Positions 50,661 through 63,710 of a stretch of DNA of 64,000 bases are shown here, in pieces. Both the position numbers and the translations under genes were made by a program. How positions within the stretch are numbered: position 1 is the first letter of the stretch; each line of letters opens with the position of its first letter. The DNA is taken from NCBI GenBank assembly GCA_947683625.1, contig CANTUR010000009.1, forward strand, positions 2,617,501-2,681,500. Direction: 5' to 3'. The notes below the pieces were generated by a model. The model did no database searches and was not told the DNA's origin. It saw nothing but the letters and a program-made list of their open reading frames with translations. The stretch comes from Mallotus nudiflorus (taxonomy: Eukaryota > Streptophyta > Magnoliopsida > Malpighiales > Euphorbiaceae).

Positions 50661-51321
50661 TAGGATAAGTTTAGTTTAGTTGTTTATATCAGCTGACAGT
50701 TGTTGCAATTAGCTGATAGCTAGTAGCTAATATATATATATGAACCTTTTGGTGAAATTTTATTTGTTGTTGTTGTTAGTACATTAAATGACCATTAAAG
50801 GTATAAATTATTTTTAAATATAATTTGATAGTATCTTTTTCTAATTATGTAAATTATATAAAAAGTATATAGTAATATAAAATAATTTATCATTTTTACT
50901 TTTTTTATTATTAAAATTATTAATAGAAACTATTTGAAAATTAATATTACAATGTAAAGTTACTAATATAATTTTTTTAAAAAAATATTATAGATATAAA
51001 TATTATAATTATTTAGTTGCCAGCTATAATCTAAAATAATATTAATTTTATTATAAATTTTAAAAATCAAATATATGCATTTAATTTAAATAAGCTAGAT
51101 GTTATTAATTGTTTTTAATAAGGGTAATATAGTCTGAATACAAAATAAATTTAAATAAGCTATTAGTTGATAAGAAATATCTACAAATGAAGCTGATCAA
51201 ATCTGTAGCTAATTTGAATAAAAATAGCTATAAACAGTTGATTTGAGAATCTCACCAAACACCGCTGATTAAGAAAAAAGCTCTATCAGCCACCTAAATA
51301 AGCTAAATCAAACACTCCTTA
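50661..51321. mobile_element. Possible hAT-type MITE, degenerate
   Basis: The ends are loosely inverted (TAGGATAAGTTTAGTTTAG against, reversed, AAGGAGTGTTTGATTTAGC). CAGCTGA/AGCTGATAGCT motifs lie just inside the left end, and CACCAAACACCGCTGATTA near the right. No target duplication found. Confidence 0.35.
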
Positions 51322-51663
51322 GTCCGAAAAGTGTATAAAGTTTAGAAGTTAACCTTATCCTAAACTCTTATACCACTCTAAATGAATATGCTCTTATTAA
51401 GTGAAATCAAAATGATTTCCAAACTTTATCTTATTTCCTCTAAATGTATAGAAAATATAGATTTATTTGTAAAAAAACAAAAACTTTAATTTTGGATTGA
51501 AATAGTAATTTTAAATCGTTCATATACCAAAAAACTTTTTTTAAGTGATTATTGCGAAACTTAAATAGAAATTTGGTATCTAAAAAAATGCAAATTAAGA
51601 TTTGATAACATAATTAAAACAAAATTAAAGTTCAGTACTCTCTCATACATTTGACCCTCCACT
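51322..51663. other. AT-rich intergenic DNA, no gene seen
   Basis: No feature recognised. Confidence 0.5.
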
Positions 51664-52464
51664 AAGGGTGAACATTGACTGGTTCGATTCAGAGAAAGAT
51701 TCAAAAATTTAGGTTCCAAAATTGCTCCTAATTTTCATTTAGTTCAATTTTGAGATTAAAATTTTTTATAGAGATTGAATCTTCTCCAGATTAAAATTTT
51801 CAGTTCAATTTTATTTGAAGATCATTTCTTCTTCAATTTAAAAAATAAATAAAGATATAATTTAAATTAAACTATTAAACCATGAACAATTTCATAATTT
51901 TATCATAAAATAAATATTTTATAGCTTTATTTAAATAAAAATTTTATTATAATACCATACAATTATTTTACATATTTTTTAATGAAAATTTATATAAATA
52001 ATATGTATCATAAAATAATAATAACAATATCATAACTATTAAAAATATTATATTACAATTTTCTTATTAAAGGTGAATTTAAAATTGTCAAAACAAATTA
52101 CATTATAATATTATAAAATGCTATTTACTAATTTAATATTTATTTTTATGATTTAAAATAATTTGATTGATGAGTGAAATTTTTTATTTCAAATAATTGA
52201 AATGACATTATTTTAGATTACATGTTAAATTAGTAGGTCCAATTTTCATAAATTAAACATAATTATTGCAAAAATCTTTATAATAGAATGTTAAGCTTTA
52301 TAATATATGTGCATATAGAACTCTTTATCTATTAAGCTATCAGTTCTAGTTTCAATTCCTCGGTTCATTACATTTCAAAGCAGTTAGGGACGGATCTTGG
52401 TTTACATAATTCAAATTTTCTAGACTCATCTTGATTCTTCAGTTGTGGATTCTTTGTCACCCCT
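51664..52464. mobile_element. Probable hAT-type MITE or nonautonomous element
   Basis: The left end AAGGGTGAACATTGACTGG followed by TTCGATTC resembles the AGGGGTGAGCA...GGTTCGGTT ends of common plant hAT MITEs. The right end reads GTCACCCCT, its approximate inverse. AT-rich interior, no ORF. No clear 8-bp duplication. Confidence 0.45.
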
Positions 52465-52842
52465 AATTGCTCAATATAATTCTATTCTAAATTTTTTTAT
52501 ATGCTTAATATGTATTTATGATCATGTGAAGATTTGGTTCTTGTGGTGTATGTCTCACAAATTTTATGTGGGTAAAGTTTATTTAATTTTTACCTAAATA
52601 AAAAAATTAACTTTTTGTGGGTTTTTTAAAAGTAATATTATTTTATTTAAAATAATATATTTTTTAAATATTTTATTTGTCTTATTTAAAAAATTAATTT
52701 TATATTATGTTTTTTTTTTAAAAAAATAATTTGATTTTATATTTTGGCTTTAATTTTTTGTATGTCTTTGACAGATTTTCTTCAGGTAAAGTTCTTAGAT
52801 CTGAGCCTCTTTGTTGTGGTATGTTTCTTTGTTGATGTGTAG
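52465..52842. other. AT-rich DNA before the hAT pseudogene
   Basis: Possibly leader or intron of the hAT gene: a T-rich stretch ending GATGTGTAG sits just before the ATG at 52843. No other signal. Confidence 0.4.
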
Positions 52843-53795
52843 ATGGACACTTTAGGTGTTTCCGGTGGTAGTTCAACTGCTACTAGTGAACCTTTGGCTT
52901 TGATTAATAAGGAGGAAGCTAATAAAAATGCACAGGAGCAATCTGTTGATAATGCTCAATAATAATTTGTTGCTTCTTCACAATATCCTAATGCTCATAG
53001 GACTAAGTCTAAAAAATAAAAGCAGACTAAAATTAGATCACTAGTCTGGATACATTTTGAGCAAATAAATGAGGGCGATGTTGTGGTAAGAGCTAAATGT
53101 ATGTACTGTGCTAAGATTTTTTGTGTTTAAACAAGAAAACATGATACTTCATCCTTAAGAGCCATATAGTTACATGCATGAAAACCCTCATGAAAAGTCC
53201 ACAAGGCAAAATCTTCTAAATTTTCAACCTGTTTCTATCTTTGAAATTAAGAGTGCATCAAATATAGGAGTAATTGGGACCTAAAAATTTTACCAGGATT
53301 TAATTTGAAATTCACTTACTAAAATGATAACTTATAATGAGTTGCCTATTTAATATGTTAATAGGGAGGGGTTTAGGAATCTAATGAATGTTGCATGCTC
53401 CCATTTTAAAATCTCATCTAAGTGGAATGTGAGTAGAGATATCTTCAACATCTATGGTGAAAAGAGACTTAAGTTGAAAAACTTCTTTAAAACCCATTCT
53501 CAAAGAGTTTGTCTCACCATTGATACTTAGACATCGATTTAAAGGATCAACTACATATGCATAACTACACATTTTATTAACACTAAGTGGAAGCTGTATA
53601 AGAAAATCATTGCTTTTATATCTGTTACTTCATATAGGGGTGAATATATTGCTAAGGCACTTGAAAATGCCTTACTTAAATGGGATCTTAAAAACGTCTT
53701 CATTGTCACTCTTATTAATGCTTCATTAAGTGAGACTCCCATGTTTTAAAAAAAATAAAAAAAGAAATTAATGATTTAAAGGGCAAGTGCAATTA
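52843..53795 (+). pseudogene. hAT-family transposase, BED zinc finger and start of the core
   Basis: Plus-strand frame from ATG 52843: Ser-rich start, then SLVWIHFEQINEGDVVVRAK with KCMYCAKIFCV and a decayed KHDTSSLRAI...LH, which is the BED zinc finger (two Cys kept). After several stops and shifts the core appears: FRNLMNVACSHFKISSKW, VCLTIDTQTSI, INYICITTHFINTKWKLYKK, then ALENALLKWDLKNVFIVTLI, the Ac/hAT catalytic region around the first Asp (TIDT). The C-terminal half, including the dimerisation domain, is not seen: LTR G begins at 53796 inside the gene. At least eight disabling changes; dead. Confidence 0.85.
53791..53795. repeat. Left target duplication AATTA of element G (partner not seen)
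   Basis: The five bases before the LTR. The right copy would lie beyond the window or has been lost. Confidence 0.4.
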
Positions 53796-56475
53796 TGTCA
53801 CGACCCAAATCGAGGAGTCATGATCGGCACTAGGGAATGGGAATTCTTTCGAATTCGGAAATCGTAGCAATCCTTAAAATCACATGCAAATATAATACAA
53901 AAATACTCCAAAATTAAAACTTTAATTAATGTAAAAATAAATCTTTATATTATAACATAATAAAAATATCTGCATACAATACTCTAATACAAGATCTCTA
54001 ACTAGTACAACACACTACTAACATAATAACACTACTACTACAATGATTACTAAAATACAAGAAGACGATAGTTCAGTATTTACATAAATCAGCCGGAGAA
54101 GAAAGAGTCCAGCGAAGAGTACTACGGGGATGGTTTAAAATGGTAGATCCTAAAAAAAATATTGAGGAAAGTCAAACCTCACTGAGTGAATTATTATAAT
54201 ATATATATATATACAACCTAAAGTCATATACAATCAAGTATTAGTGTAATAATATATATATACATGCATTTCATACAAATGCTATAATCCACTTTTATAT
54301 AATAATAAATGCATAAAAATTTATTTTAGGTGAAAAATCAAAGTAGAACCCTAAAATATATTATGCAACCTCCATCATTAAATCTCACTAGCCAACAGGC
54401 TCACTTAATTCCAAAATATTTCTCTTTACCATTTTTGGACAGTAAAATGGCCCCAAGACATTAAGTCAATCGAGCTCCTGCAGTCTCACTGTCAACATAA
54501 TTGGCCCAGAGACACTAGGTCAACTAAGCTTTTGCAATCACTCTCTGACCACAAATCTCAATAATCAAATAATCAAGTTTCACATTAAATAATCTCAGGA
54601 TACCAGGTCCTAAATCTAACGCATTGGTACGTATAAAGTTCTAGTGCAACCCACTAGGTAGTACGTTCTACTACTATCTTTCAAATAAATCTTATAGTTA
54701 TTAAAAATAATAAAATGCATAATTTAAACATGATAGCATCCATTTTTTTAAAGAAATATACCAATTATATATCAAACATATATTGAATATATACCAAAGA
54801 TATATCAAATATATACTAAACAAATACCATATATATATATCAAAACGTAGATATAAACATTTAATAAAAATAAATCATACTAAAATTTACATTTTTAAAA
54901 TATGGATACTCACAAATATGTATTCTACATGCAATGCATATATATGATAATAACTCACAGTTGTGCGCTCCTCTAAAAGAGATAAACCGACCTAGTCCAA
55001 TAGGCCTCGGTGTCAGCGCAACTATAGAAAATAAATAAATGATAATAACATTAGAATCAAAATCCTAATTTTATGATTCTAGAAATTCTAGGGAATGACT
55101 CAATCTAGGATACGACTCAACCAACAATTAAAAACTCAAGATCAACACGATGTTACATTTTGCGAGAATTCTATCAAAAATTCAGCAGAGTCTTCTCTAT
55201 AAAACAGATATCTTTCTACAAAAAGTAGAGCTGATCCTGTATACAAACACACTTCAAATATTATCAATAGCACAACTTCTCGGGTTGGGCCTCCGAACTT
55301 CACAATTTGCCCAACTGAAAACCAAAATACATAAAAATAAAAAATAAATATTAAAAATCATTAAAATCCATAAAAATCAATAATATATCACAATAAAATT
55401 TATTTGAATAATAAAAACATTAAAGATAAATTATTTTCAAATCAATTTAATAAAATCTCGAATATAAATAAATAATATTAATAAAAAATTTATTTTTCAA
55501 ATCTCGAAGTTAAATAGCATAAAGTACACTTAATTATTTAAACTGCCTAAACATATAATAAAAATAACTAAAAAACCATTTTAATCATAAAAATAATAAA
55601 TAAGCTATTATTTGAATATATTTTTGAAAATTATTATTAATTAGCTAAAAACAGTAAATAATTTGTAAAAATTATTTTAATACCATTTATTACTCAAAAA
55701 TTATCCAAAACATACTAATTAACAATAATTTCAATCAAAATACAAAATTTACTAATTTATACTAATTTTTCCAAAAATTCAAATTTCACATAAACTTTCA
55801 AAAATTCATAATAAATAATCGAAACACAATTTTAATATACTTTTTTAACAAAACAGACTTAAAATAACTAGTAAAAATTATTAAAAATAAAAAGCATTTT
55901 CCAAGTCGGGAAAATTTCGTGAACAGTATTTGAACCCGGAATAGTGCTATAAATTCAACTCTCTCCAAAATCACTTTTAAACATGTTTTTGGAAAGCTTA
56001 CAACTTCAATTTAACTAATCTAAAGTCAATTTCACTTAAATCAAACCAATTGAACTCAATCAACAAAATACAATATGAACCCTAATAACAATTTGACAAA
56101 ATTAAAGTGCAATTCAAAGTTAATTGAGGAAATTACCTTGGGGAAACGTAGCCCAAGGAAAGAGCTTTCGATCGACATCAATCTTAGCCCCTGTTGATGT
56201 TGGAAACGTTGTTGGTGTGCCTCCAAGTGCGATGGCACCGAGAGGAAATGAGGGGAAAGGAGACGGCAGGAATGGTGGAGGAGAAGGTGGTGCTACGGCG
56301 AGCTAGGGGAGTGGCAATCGACAATAGGGTGGGTGGGTGGCGGTAGCTCAATGGCGGTGCTGTGCATTTCTGGGTTTTGGGTTTTTATTTTATTTTTTTT
56401 GTGAGGGAAAAGGGATGAGAGAAGAAGGAAAAATTTGGGGTTTTTATACTTTTTTTTTAAATAGGAAAAAGACAA

Positions 56476-56560
<85 letters not shown>

Positions 56561-56872
56561 ATTTTCAAATTAAATATTTTACTTTCTAATTAAGTCCACC
56601 TCAAACTATTAAAAATATTTAAAACACATTAAATTAACACTATTCACAATAATAACAATAATATTATTATTAAATAAATAATATATAACAATAAATTGAA
56701 CTTTTAGAATCTCAATTTAATATTAATACCATAATAAAATAAAATAAATACCAACACTAAAATTTAATTAAATCACATAAAATAATCATAATATATAAAA
56801 GTTTAAAATATTTATTAACACTGCATATCTCAAAATCAATTTAATAATTTATGAAAATATTGGGTTATAACA
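53796..56872 (-). repeat. Element G left (3') LTR
   Basis: 3077 bp, TGTCACGACCCAAATCGAGG to TTGGGTTATAACA. Includes units with CCCCAAGACATTAAGTCAAT (54451 on), the conserved block (55140-55330), a GA-rich tract and a long TA tract. Confidence 0.87.
56481..56557. repeat. (TA)n microsatellite in LTR G
   Basis: About 38 uninterrupted TA units, giving false Tyr-Ile frames on both strands. Confidence 0.95.
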
Positions 56873-57439
56873 ATCTTCTCCCCTTACAAAAATTTGTTCT
56901 TGAATTTTAAATAAAAGAACAGACAACAAGAATTCATCGAGGAAAAAGATAAGGGTAGGCCACCTACATCTCAACCTCGGTCTAACACGTGTGTTCCTCC
57001 ACGTTGTTGCTCCTCCACAACACCTTGACCATCGGGGTCTGCTTAAAACACAACTGATGAACTTGATAATCCACTATCGCAATTGGCTCTTCCTCGTACG
57101 TTAGGTCTTCATTCACTTTAACACTCTTAAACTACAACACGTGCAAAGGGTCTAAAATATACTTCCTCGGTATTGAGATATAGAACACTAGATGCGCTTA
57201 AGACAAATTCAGAGGCAAAGCCAATTGATATGCAACCATGCCCACTCTTTCTAAAATCTCAAACAGTCTAATATATTTCGATGCTACTTTCTCCTTTTTG
57301 CCAAATCTCATCACACCCTTCATCGAAGAAACCTTCAAAAATACATAGTCTCCAACTTGAAACTCCACATCTCTGCATTTCAAATCAGCATAGCTCTTCT
57401 ATATGCTAGTTGTTGTTTCTAATATTCTCCTAATCATAG
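56873..57439 (-). pseudogene. Element G integrase C-terminal part with chromodomain-type tail
   Basis: Minus 57198-57383 reads VEFQVGDYVFLKVSSMKGVM and RFGKKEKVASKYIRLFEILE. The chromodomain-type end lies at about 56960-57130. Interrupted by solo LTR H after CATAG (57435-57439); the gene continues at 59526. Confidence 0.85.
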
Positions 57440-59520
57440 TGTAGATGGCGGGATTTAGCGCGCGTCCAAGATTTTAGCAACCGCAACACTGTTTAGGCTC
57501 AGGGCCTTAGAGAACACACTAACCACTGTCACAAAGACATGGCATGGAGATTAGGAGTCGCCACCCAGGGTAATAACTGGGATAATTTGATTGGTGGTAC
57601 TCGATTCTCTAAAAGAAAATTAGCACCACAACCAGGAGATTCTGGATACGGAATATTAACTTCTCTTAGTCTCGTGTTCATTTAGAATAATTTTATAAAT
57701 GATTATTTCATCCTCTAATTACATGCAATTTTATTAAACCCTAATTAACATCCATCTACCCAAAAAGGCAACAAGTCAATAAAATTACAAGTAAAAAATG
57801 CACTCAAGATTGCGTTGTCCCTAAGTCTAAACTATGTTAATTTTATTAAAAAGTTAGCTAAATCTACATTTTATTTACAAGTGAAATAGAATAAAAGTGG
57901 GCCTACATTAATTAATGAGCCTAAATCTATTTTTTAGTCTTTCTAAGATATGGGCTTAAGTCTATTCAATTTTAAAGGAAAATCAAATTAGTGGGCCTAA
58001 GTCTAATATGGTTTTATTTTAATTAAAATATGGGTCTAGATCTATTTATTTTAAAAAAATGCAATTAAATGGGTTGAGCTAAGTCTAAATAATTTTTAAT
58101 TAACTAATGTGGGCCTAAAATCTAATTAACCTAATGGGCCTAAGTTGATTTTAATTATTTAAAGTTCTAAAGCATTTTTACACCTATTTATTTAATGGGT
58201 TAGACCTAAACGTGGTCTTGAAGCCCAAAAACATAAAAAATAAGCCCAAAATAAATAAAACACAAAAATAGATCAAACAAACATTACAGTGATTTTTCTA
58301 AAAAAGAACCCTAAATTAATTACATGCAAACCCTAATTTAAGCTCTACCACCAATGATTTTAATTGATTTTTTTACCCAATTGAACATAATTACTAATCA
58401 ATTTTAAAATACAGAAAATGAAAATTTACTATTCCCACTACTGGGACTATTACACACTACGTACAAAATTAAAATTATACACCCAAAAATTAAAATAACT
58501 ACATAAAACACCAAAAATGGAAAAAATAATAAATAAAATAAAATAAAATAACCCTAAGAACTATTGAAGAAATAATACAGGTTCATCCATGGCATTCCAT
58601 GGACCTTTTGTTCAATTCAAATATAGGCGGTATCCTCCTCAATCCACATGCACACATCAAAACAGAAAAAAAAAACAAGTAATCATATTAGTAATGAAAT
58701 TAAACAATAAAAAAGAATAACAAAATAAAAGAAAAATCACAAAAAGAAAACAATAGAAAAGAGTGAAAATGAAATAGAAAAATATCACTAGAGATTTAAA
58801 TGTTGTGCATATGCTCTTTTTTTGCCCCTTAGATTAGGATTTTCACCGATGAAATTGACTCAATGTTAATTTGGAGACTAAAAATCGATGTATCGTCTTC
58901 CTCAAATGAACTGCAAAATTTAGGGTTTTTTAAAGAACAGAGAAACCAAAGCTTTTTTCCGTTCGTAAAAAATCCTTCGGCCAAAAAAACCTCCAGCCAA
59001 AAAACCTCCCCCCATGTACGCATGCAGACTTTGCTTTTAAATGCAGAGTCTGCGTGTACTGAACTTCCTTCAAAGGAGGAACAGACTGGTGATCAGATAG
59101 CATTTATTTTTATTTAAAAAAAAAGCCTTCTGCATTTAAAAAGACTTTTTCAGATAATCATAAGGATAAAATTTGAATTTTTAACCAATTAAAACACCGA
59201 AAAAATTGATAAAAATAAGGAAAAATACGCGAAAAAATTAAAAAATGGAATTATTGCACATCGGTACTGTGAAATGCCGGTCAGCATTATGTAATGCTGG
59301 TCGGCATTACACCAATGTCGATCCTAAAAAATATATTTTTTTAACTTTTAATTACCAAAAGACCCTTGAAAAAATGATTTTTTGCAATCAAATCCTAAAA
59401 AATGTTGCAATTTAGTCCTTACCAGAAAATCAACAACCAAGTTCAATTTTTGAATAAATTTCATCATAGGGGCTTACGTCGCAATTGTGCACAATTGCAT
59501 CATGAAATTGGGTGCTTACA
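57440..59520. mobile_element. Solo LTR H (C lineage) in the integrase gene of G
   Basis: 2081 bp, TGTAGATGGCGGG to GGGTGCTTACA, flanked by CATAG at 57435-57439 and 59521-59525. The interrupted gene reads through as AATCATAGCAACCTTCTT, matching AGCAACCTTCTCAGC in internal 2 of A. GGGCCTAA/TCTAATT zone at 57890-58160 as in LTR C. A short palindromic group near 59270-59320 (GCATTATGTAATGC) sits where LTR C has its 20-bp array. The frames at 58829-59117 are not genes. Confidence 0.88.
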
Positions 59521-59525
59521 CATAG

Positions 59526-60410
59526 CAACCTTCTTAATTACATCCTGAATAATCTTAGGTCTAGTTAATGCTCTCTCTCCAATCTCATTCTAATATAGAG
59601 GAGATCTACACTTTCTTCCATATAGAGTTTCATATGGTGCCATTTTAATACAGCTATAGTAGCTGTTATGATAGGCAAACTCTACAAGTGGCAAATGATC
59701 ATCCCAACTACCTCCAAGATCTAATACACACATCCTCAATATCTTTAAGTGTTTGGATCGTCCTCTTAAATTGACCATCTGTCTGAGGGTGAAAAGTTGT
59801 ACTGAAATCAAGCTTGGTGCCCATTGCTTCCTGTAACTTCTACCAAAATTGAGAGGTAAACACTAAACCTCTATCAAATACAATGGACACAAGTACTCCA
59901 TGAAGGCACACAATATGCTTAACATACAACTTAGCTACAGAATAAGTGGCTTTAGCTGGTAAGAAGTGAGCTGATTTGGTAACCTATCCATAATCACCCA
60001 GATAGAATCGTATCCATCCTTTGAATGAGGTAACCCAACCACAAAATCCATAGCAATTCTCTCTTATTTTCACTTAGGAATATGAAAAGGCTGAAGCTTC
60101 CTAGAAGGCTTCTGATGCTCAGCTTTCACCTGTTAACTCATCAAACATTTAGAAATATAATTAGTTACATCCTTTTTCAATCCATCCCACCAGTACAAAT
60201 CTTGAATACTATGGTACATCTTAGTAACTCCTGGATGTACACTGTAAGCTATAGAATGTGCTTCTTCAAGGATCTCTTCTCTCAAATTATCTATATCAGG
60301 AACGCATAATCTACCACTAATCCATAAAACACCTTTATCATTAAGTGTAAAATCAATGAACTTCCCTTCATGAACATTCTCCTCAAGCTTTGCTAGAATA
60401 GGATCTCAGC
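59526..60410 (-). pseudogene. Element G integrase, core and zinc-binding part
   Basis: Minus 59590-59811 includes LGGSWDDHLPLVEFAYHNSY and MAPYETLYGRKCRSPLY, the end of the integrase core with its Glu region. The middle keeps IMDRLTKSAH-type sequence near 59960-60010. The zinc-binding half is at about 60110-60250 in shifted frames. Confidence 0.82.
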
Positions 60411-61080
60411 CCTAGCTGCCTTAATCCTATCTCTCAACACTAATTTGACTATGAACTGAGCTAGCAGTCCTCCTGATCTGCTAATCTTTATCATCAAACC
60501 TTAATCTACTAACTGGTACAACTCTTAAATCAAAGGTCTCCTCTCCATACTAATATGAGCAAGACTACCTGAGGACTTCCTACTCAAAGCATCTGCTACC
60601 GTATTAGCCTTGCCTGGATAATAAAAAATATTACAGTCATAATCCTTTAGAAGTTCTAACCATCTCCTTTGCCTTAAGTTTAGATCTGTCTACTGGAAAA
60701 TGTACTTCAAGCTCTTGTGATCTATAAAAATCTCACAAGTCACACCATACAAATAATGTCTCTAAATCATAAGAGCAAAGATCACTGCAACCATCTTTAG
60801 GTCATCAATAGGATAATTCTAATCATGCTTCTTCAACTACCTCGAAGCATAAGCTATCACCCTACCATTCTACATCAACACACAACCTAGGCCAACTCTG
60901 AAGGCATCACAATACACAGTAAACTTATCTTCTCCATTAAGCAAGGTCAGAATGGGAGCTGTAGCCAACTTCTCCTTCAATAACTGAAAACTATTCTCAC
61001 AAGCATCTAACCACACAAACTTCATATTCTTATAAGTTAGGTGAGTCATAGGCACTGCAATTCTCAAAAAATCCTACACA
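60411..61080 (-). pseudogene. Element G RNase H
   Basis: Minus 60870-61067 reads KFVWLDACENSFQLLKEKLA and FTVYCDAFRVGLGCVLM, where the catalytic Asp of YCDAS is kept. 60411-60869 holds the rest, with stops. This is the stretch deleted from both internal regions of complex A. Confidence 0.82.
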
Positions 61081-61760
61081 AACCTCCTATAATACCCAGC
61101 TAAACCTAGAAAACTTAGAATCTTTATGACTTATGTTGGTCTAGGCCACTCAGACACTACCTTAATCTTCTATAGATCAACCTGAATACCCTCTTTTGAT
61201 ACCACATGTCCAAGGAATGCAATACTCTCCAACCAAAAATCACACTTCGAGAATTTAGCATAAACCTAATGTTCTCTTAGTGTCTGCAGTACTATCCATA
61301 AATGATATAGTACTCTTCCATATTCTTCGAATACACCAGTATATCATCAATGAAAACTATCATAAATGGTCTGAATACCATGTTCATCAGATCCATAAAA
61401 GCAATTGGTGCATTAGTTAACCTAAAGAACATCACTAGAAACTTATAGTGACCATATTGAGTGCGAAATGTCATTTTAGGAACATCGGCTTCATTGATCC
61501 ACAATTAATGATAACCTGACCTCAAGTCAACCTTAGAAAAGAACTATGCACCCTGAAGTTGATCAAAAAAATCATCTATCCTCGGAAAAGGATACTTGTT
61601 CTTCATTGTTACCTTATTCAGCTCTCTATAATCAATGCACAGTCTCAATGTACCACCTTCTTCTTCATAAATAGGACTGGTGCACCCCAAGGAGAAACAC
61701 TAGGTTTAATAAAACCCTTGTCCAATAAGTCTTACAACTGCTCCTTTAATTCTTTTAATT
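61081..61760 (-). pseudogene. Element G reverse transcriptase
   Basis: Minus 61292-61504 reads FLVMFFRLTNAPIAFMDLMN and FMIVFIDDILVYSKNMEEYY (active-site block). The first catalytic region is at about 61500-61560, shifted. Stops elsewhere. Confidence 0.85.
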
Positions 61761-62400
61761 CTACAGGACTCATTCTATAAGGCAGCATCAAAATAGGAGT
61801 TGTGCCTGGGACCACATCTATGCAAAATTTAATCTCTCTATGAGGAGGTAAACCTAGCAATTCCTCAGGAAAAATGTTAGGAAACTCGCAAGCTATTGGA
61901 ACATTTATGAGAGACAACTTCTCCACTGAAGTATCTCTGACTAGTGTCAAGTATCCTTAATAATCTTTCCTTAGCATCTTCCAAGCTGTGATAGCGAAAA
62001 TAAGATTCTAAGGTGCAAAACTCTTGTCACCCATAAACTTAAACTCTTTTTCATCTAAAAATCACCTTTTTACTCCTATAATCCATAATGGCATAGTCTT
62101 GAGATAACCAATCCATACCAAGGATCACATCAAACTCCATTACATCCAAAAACACCAATTTTGCTGACAATTCTCTGCCTTCTACTAACATTGGACAACT
62201 AGAAAGAACAATGTTAAAGTCTAATGAATCACTTAGAGGAATTGTGACAGATAAAGGAAAAGCCATCCTTGAAGCTTGCTAACACGACTTTGAAGCAAAA
62301 ATAGGGGACACGAAAGTATGTGTGGCACCAGGATCAATTAAAACTCTAGCATCCAAGTAACAAACTGGAAGTATACCTGCAATAATGATGTTGGATGCCT
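61761..62400 (-). pseudogene. Element G protease and linker
   Basis: Minus 61732-61950: FPEELLGLPPHREIKFCIDV and PYRMSPVELKELKEQL (linker). 62051-62266: LVFLDVMEFDVILGMDWLSQ. The protease active-site region near 62310-62340 reads VLIDPGATHTFVS-like, with Ser replaced. Confidence 0.8.
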
Positions 62401-63000
62401 GAGCATCCTGTTGGGTGAGGGTGAAAACTCTAGCCTAACCTCGGCCTCCTTGCTAGCTAGTGGAAGCCTAACCAAAACCCCTGGCACCTCCTCTATTACC
62501 TTTGCCATGCCCCTATTAGGTAATAAGCTGAGATGTACTCAGATACTGAGCTGAAGGCAACTGATAAGGAGATAGAGCTAAATTGGCAATGGATTACTGC
62601 AAAAACTACTGTTGATAGCTAGAATAAGGACACACTTTGGCAAAATGCCACATCTATCTATATCTAAAACAAGCTCTAAGAGTCATGTAGCAGGGTCCCT
62701 TATAGACTCTCCCACACATCTAACAAGCACTGACTGCTGATCCTGTGCTACCATAACCTGATTCTGACTACTGCTACTACTGGTAGTACCATAACCGAAT
62801 TTGATAGGTCTACTACTACTATGGACTCTCTATTGAGGTCTCTGGCTCTACTGATAGGATTCTCTTTGCTGACTACTAGAGCTAATCTGAAATATGGTAT
62901 ACTAGGTGCCCTGCGATCCTCCTATTTATACACCTCCCAACTGATAGTAATCAGGCATAACTCCCTACCTAACCAGTTTTAGTTTTATCTCCTTGGCCAA
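62401..63000 (-). pseudogene. Element G gag, C-terminal part with zinc knuckle
   Basis: At about 62635-62685 minus reads a CX2CX4HX4C knuckle in which the second Cys is Tyr and a stop lies inside (ACFRYR then MWHFAKVCP). A Gln/Ser-rich region follows. Recognisable similarity ends near 63000, before the capsid core. Confidence 0.65.
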
Positions 63001-63214
63001 CTCCATCCTCTAAGAGATGCTCGACAGTCGGACGAGGGAAAACCCCGAACTCATAAGCCTAGATCTATCAAAATCATAACTTAGAAAATCAAGAAAAAAT
63101 AAGCAAAAGATAAAAAGCAAAGGGACAAATACCAGAACTCTCACTCACATTCAGCATAAATAACCATCCATAAATGTTCGAGCCACCTCGACATGCTACA
63201 TCTAAACCGAGTAC

Positions 63215-63710
63215 ATGTAGGTAAAAGCAGCAGTACCTCTATAGTACCTCGATAAGCTATCTAGGTCTTTCAGGATAGGCAACAACTGCATACTATGTAT
63301 ACCCAAAGGATTCAAGAAGATGATAGCACTCAACAAATAGAAAAAAAGTAACAAGCCAGCTACTACACCAAAATAGGATTAGTACGGTAAAGACGAACTC
63401 AATGTAACGAGTGAGGTATAAACAACCAAACTTCATAGGGGTAGCCACCCTAAGCAACTCTATGGTAAAGCACCTCCTTGCTACCATAAAAGAACACTCC
63501 TCCTCACTAAAGGGAATAGGCTCCCCAAAAAATCTTAGGCCCGTGAAAGCAGCAAATATTAAAGGAGAGATGGTTATCTCTCTAATGGGCAAGTGAAAAG
63601 CATGCACCGTGTCTATCCACCACTCAATCAATGTGTACGTAGCAATCTAACTTGATGCATATGAGTCATAAGAAACCACAATAATAATCCAATTAAAACC
63701 CTTCCCTGTA
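63215..63710 (-). pseudogene. Plant-mobile-domain (PMD, MAIN-like/transposon-type) coding fragment
   Basis: Minus strand. SYDSYASS, a stop, then IATYTLIEWWIDTVHAFHLP, IREITISPLIFAAFTGLRFF and GEPIPF (63293-63631 and upstream) follow the plant mobile domain pattern (ERWW.DT.HTFHLP.GEMTITP.DFA.ITGL). After a frame change, LLPILKDLDSLSRYYRGTAA then FTYMYS (about 63215-63290) matches the later LP.L.DL....Y.WG.AALA.LY block. At least two breaks. PMDs occur in host MAIN-like genes and inside Mutator-like and Ty3/gypsy elements. Its link to element G is not clear. Confidence 0.6.

Larger units (their letters stand above)
53796..63000 (-). mobile_element. Element G: Ty3/gypsy chromovirus, 5' end not seen, carrying solo LTR H
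   Basis: LTR 53796-56872 on the left (3' LTR on minus), then chromodomain/integrase, RNase H, RT, protease and gag in order. LTR subfamily as in B. Unlike A, it keeps the whole integrase-RNase H junction, so it shows what A lost. No primer site or second LTR before 64000. Right edge uncertain: gag-like sequence stops near 63000. Confidence 0.8.

Noticed and set aside
57440..59520. Leader or intron of the integrase gene
   Set aside because: CATAG duplications and full LTR ends show a solo LTR insertion.
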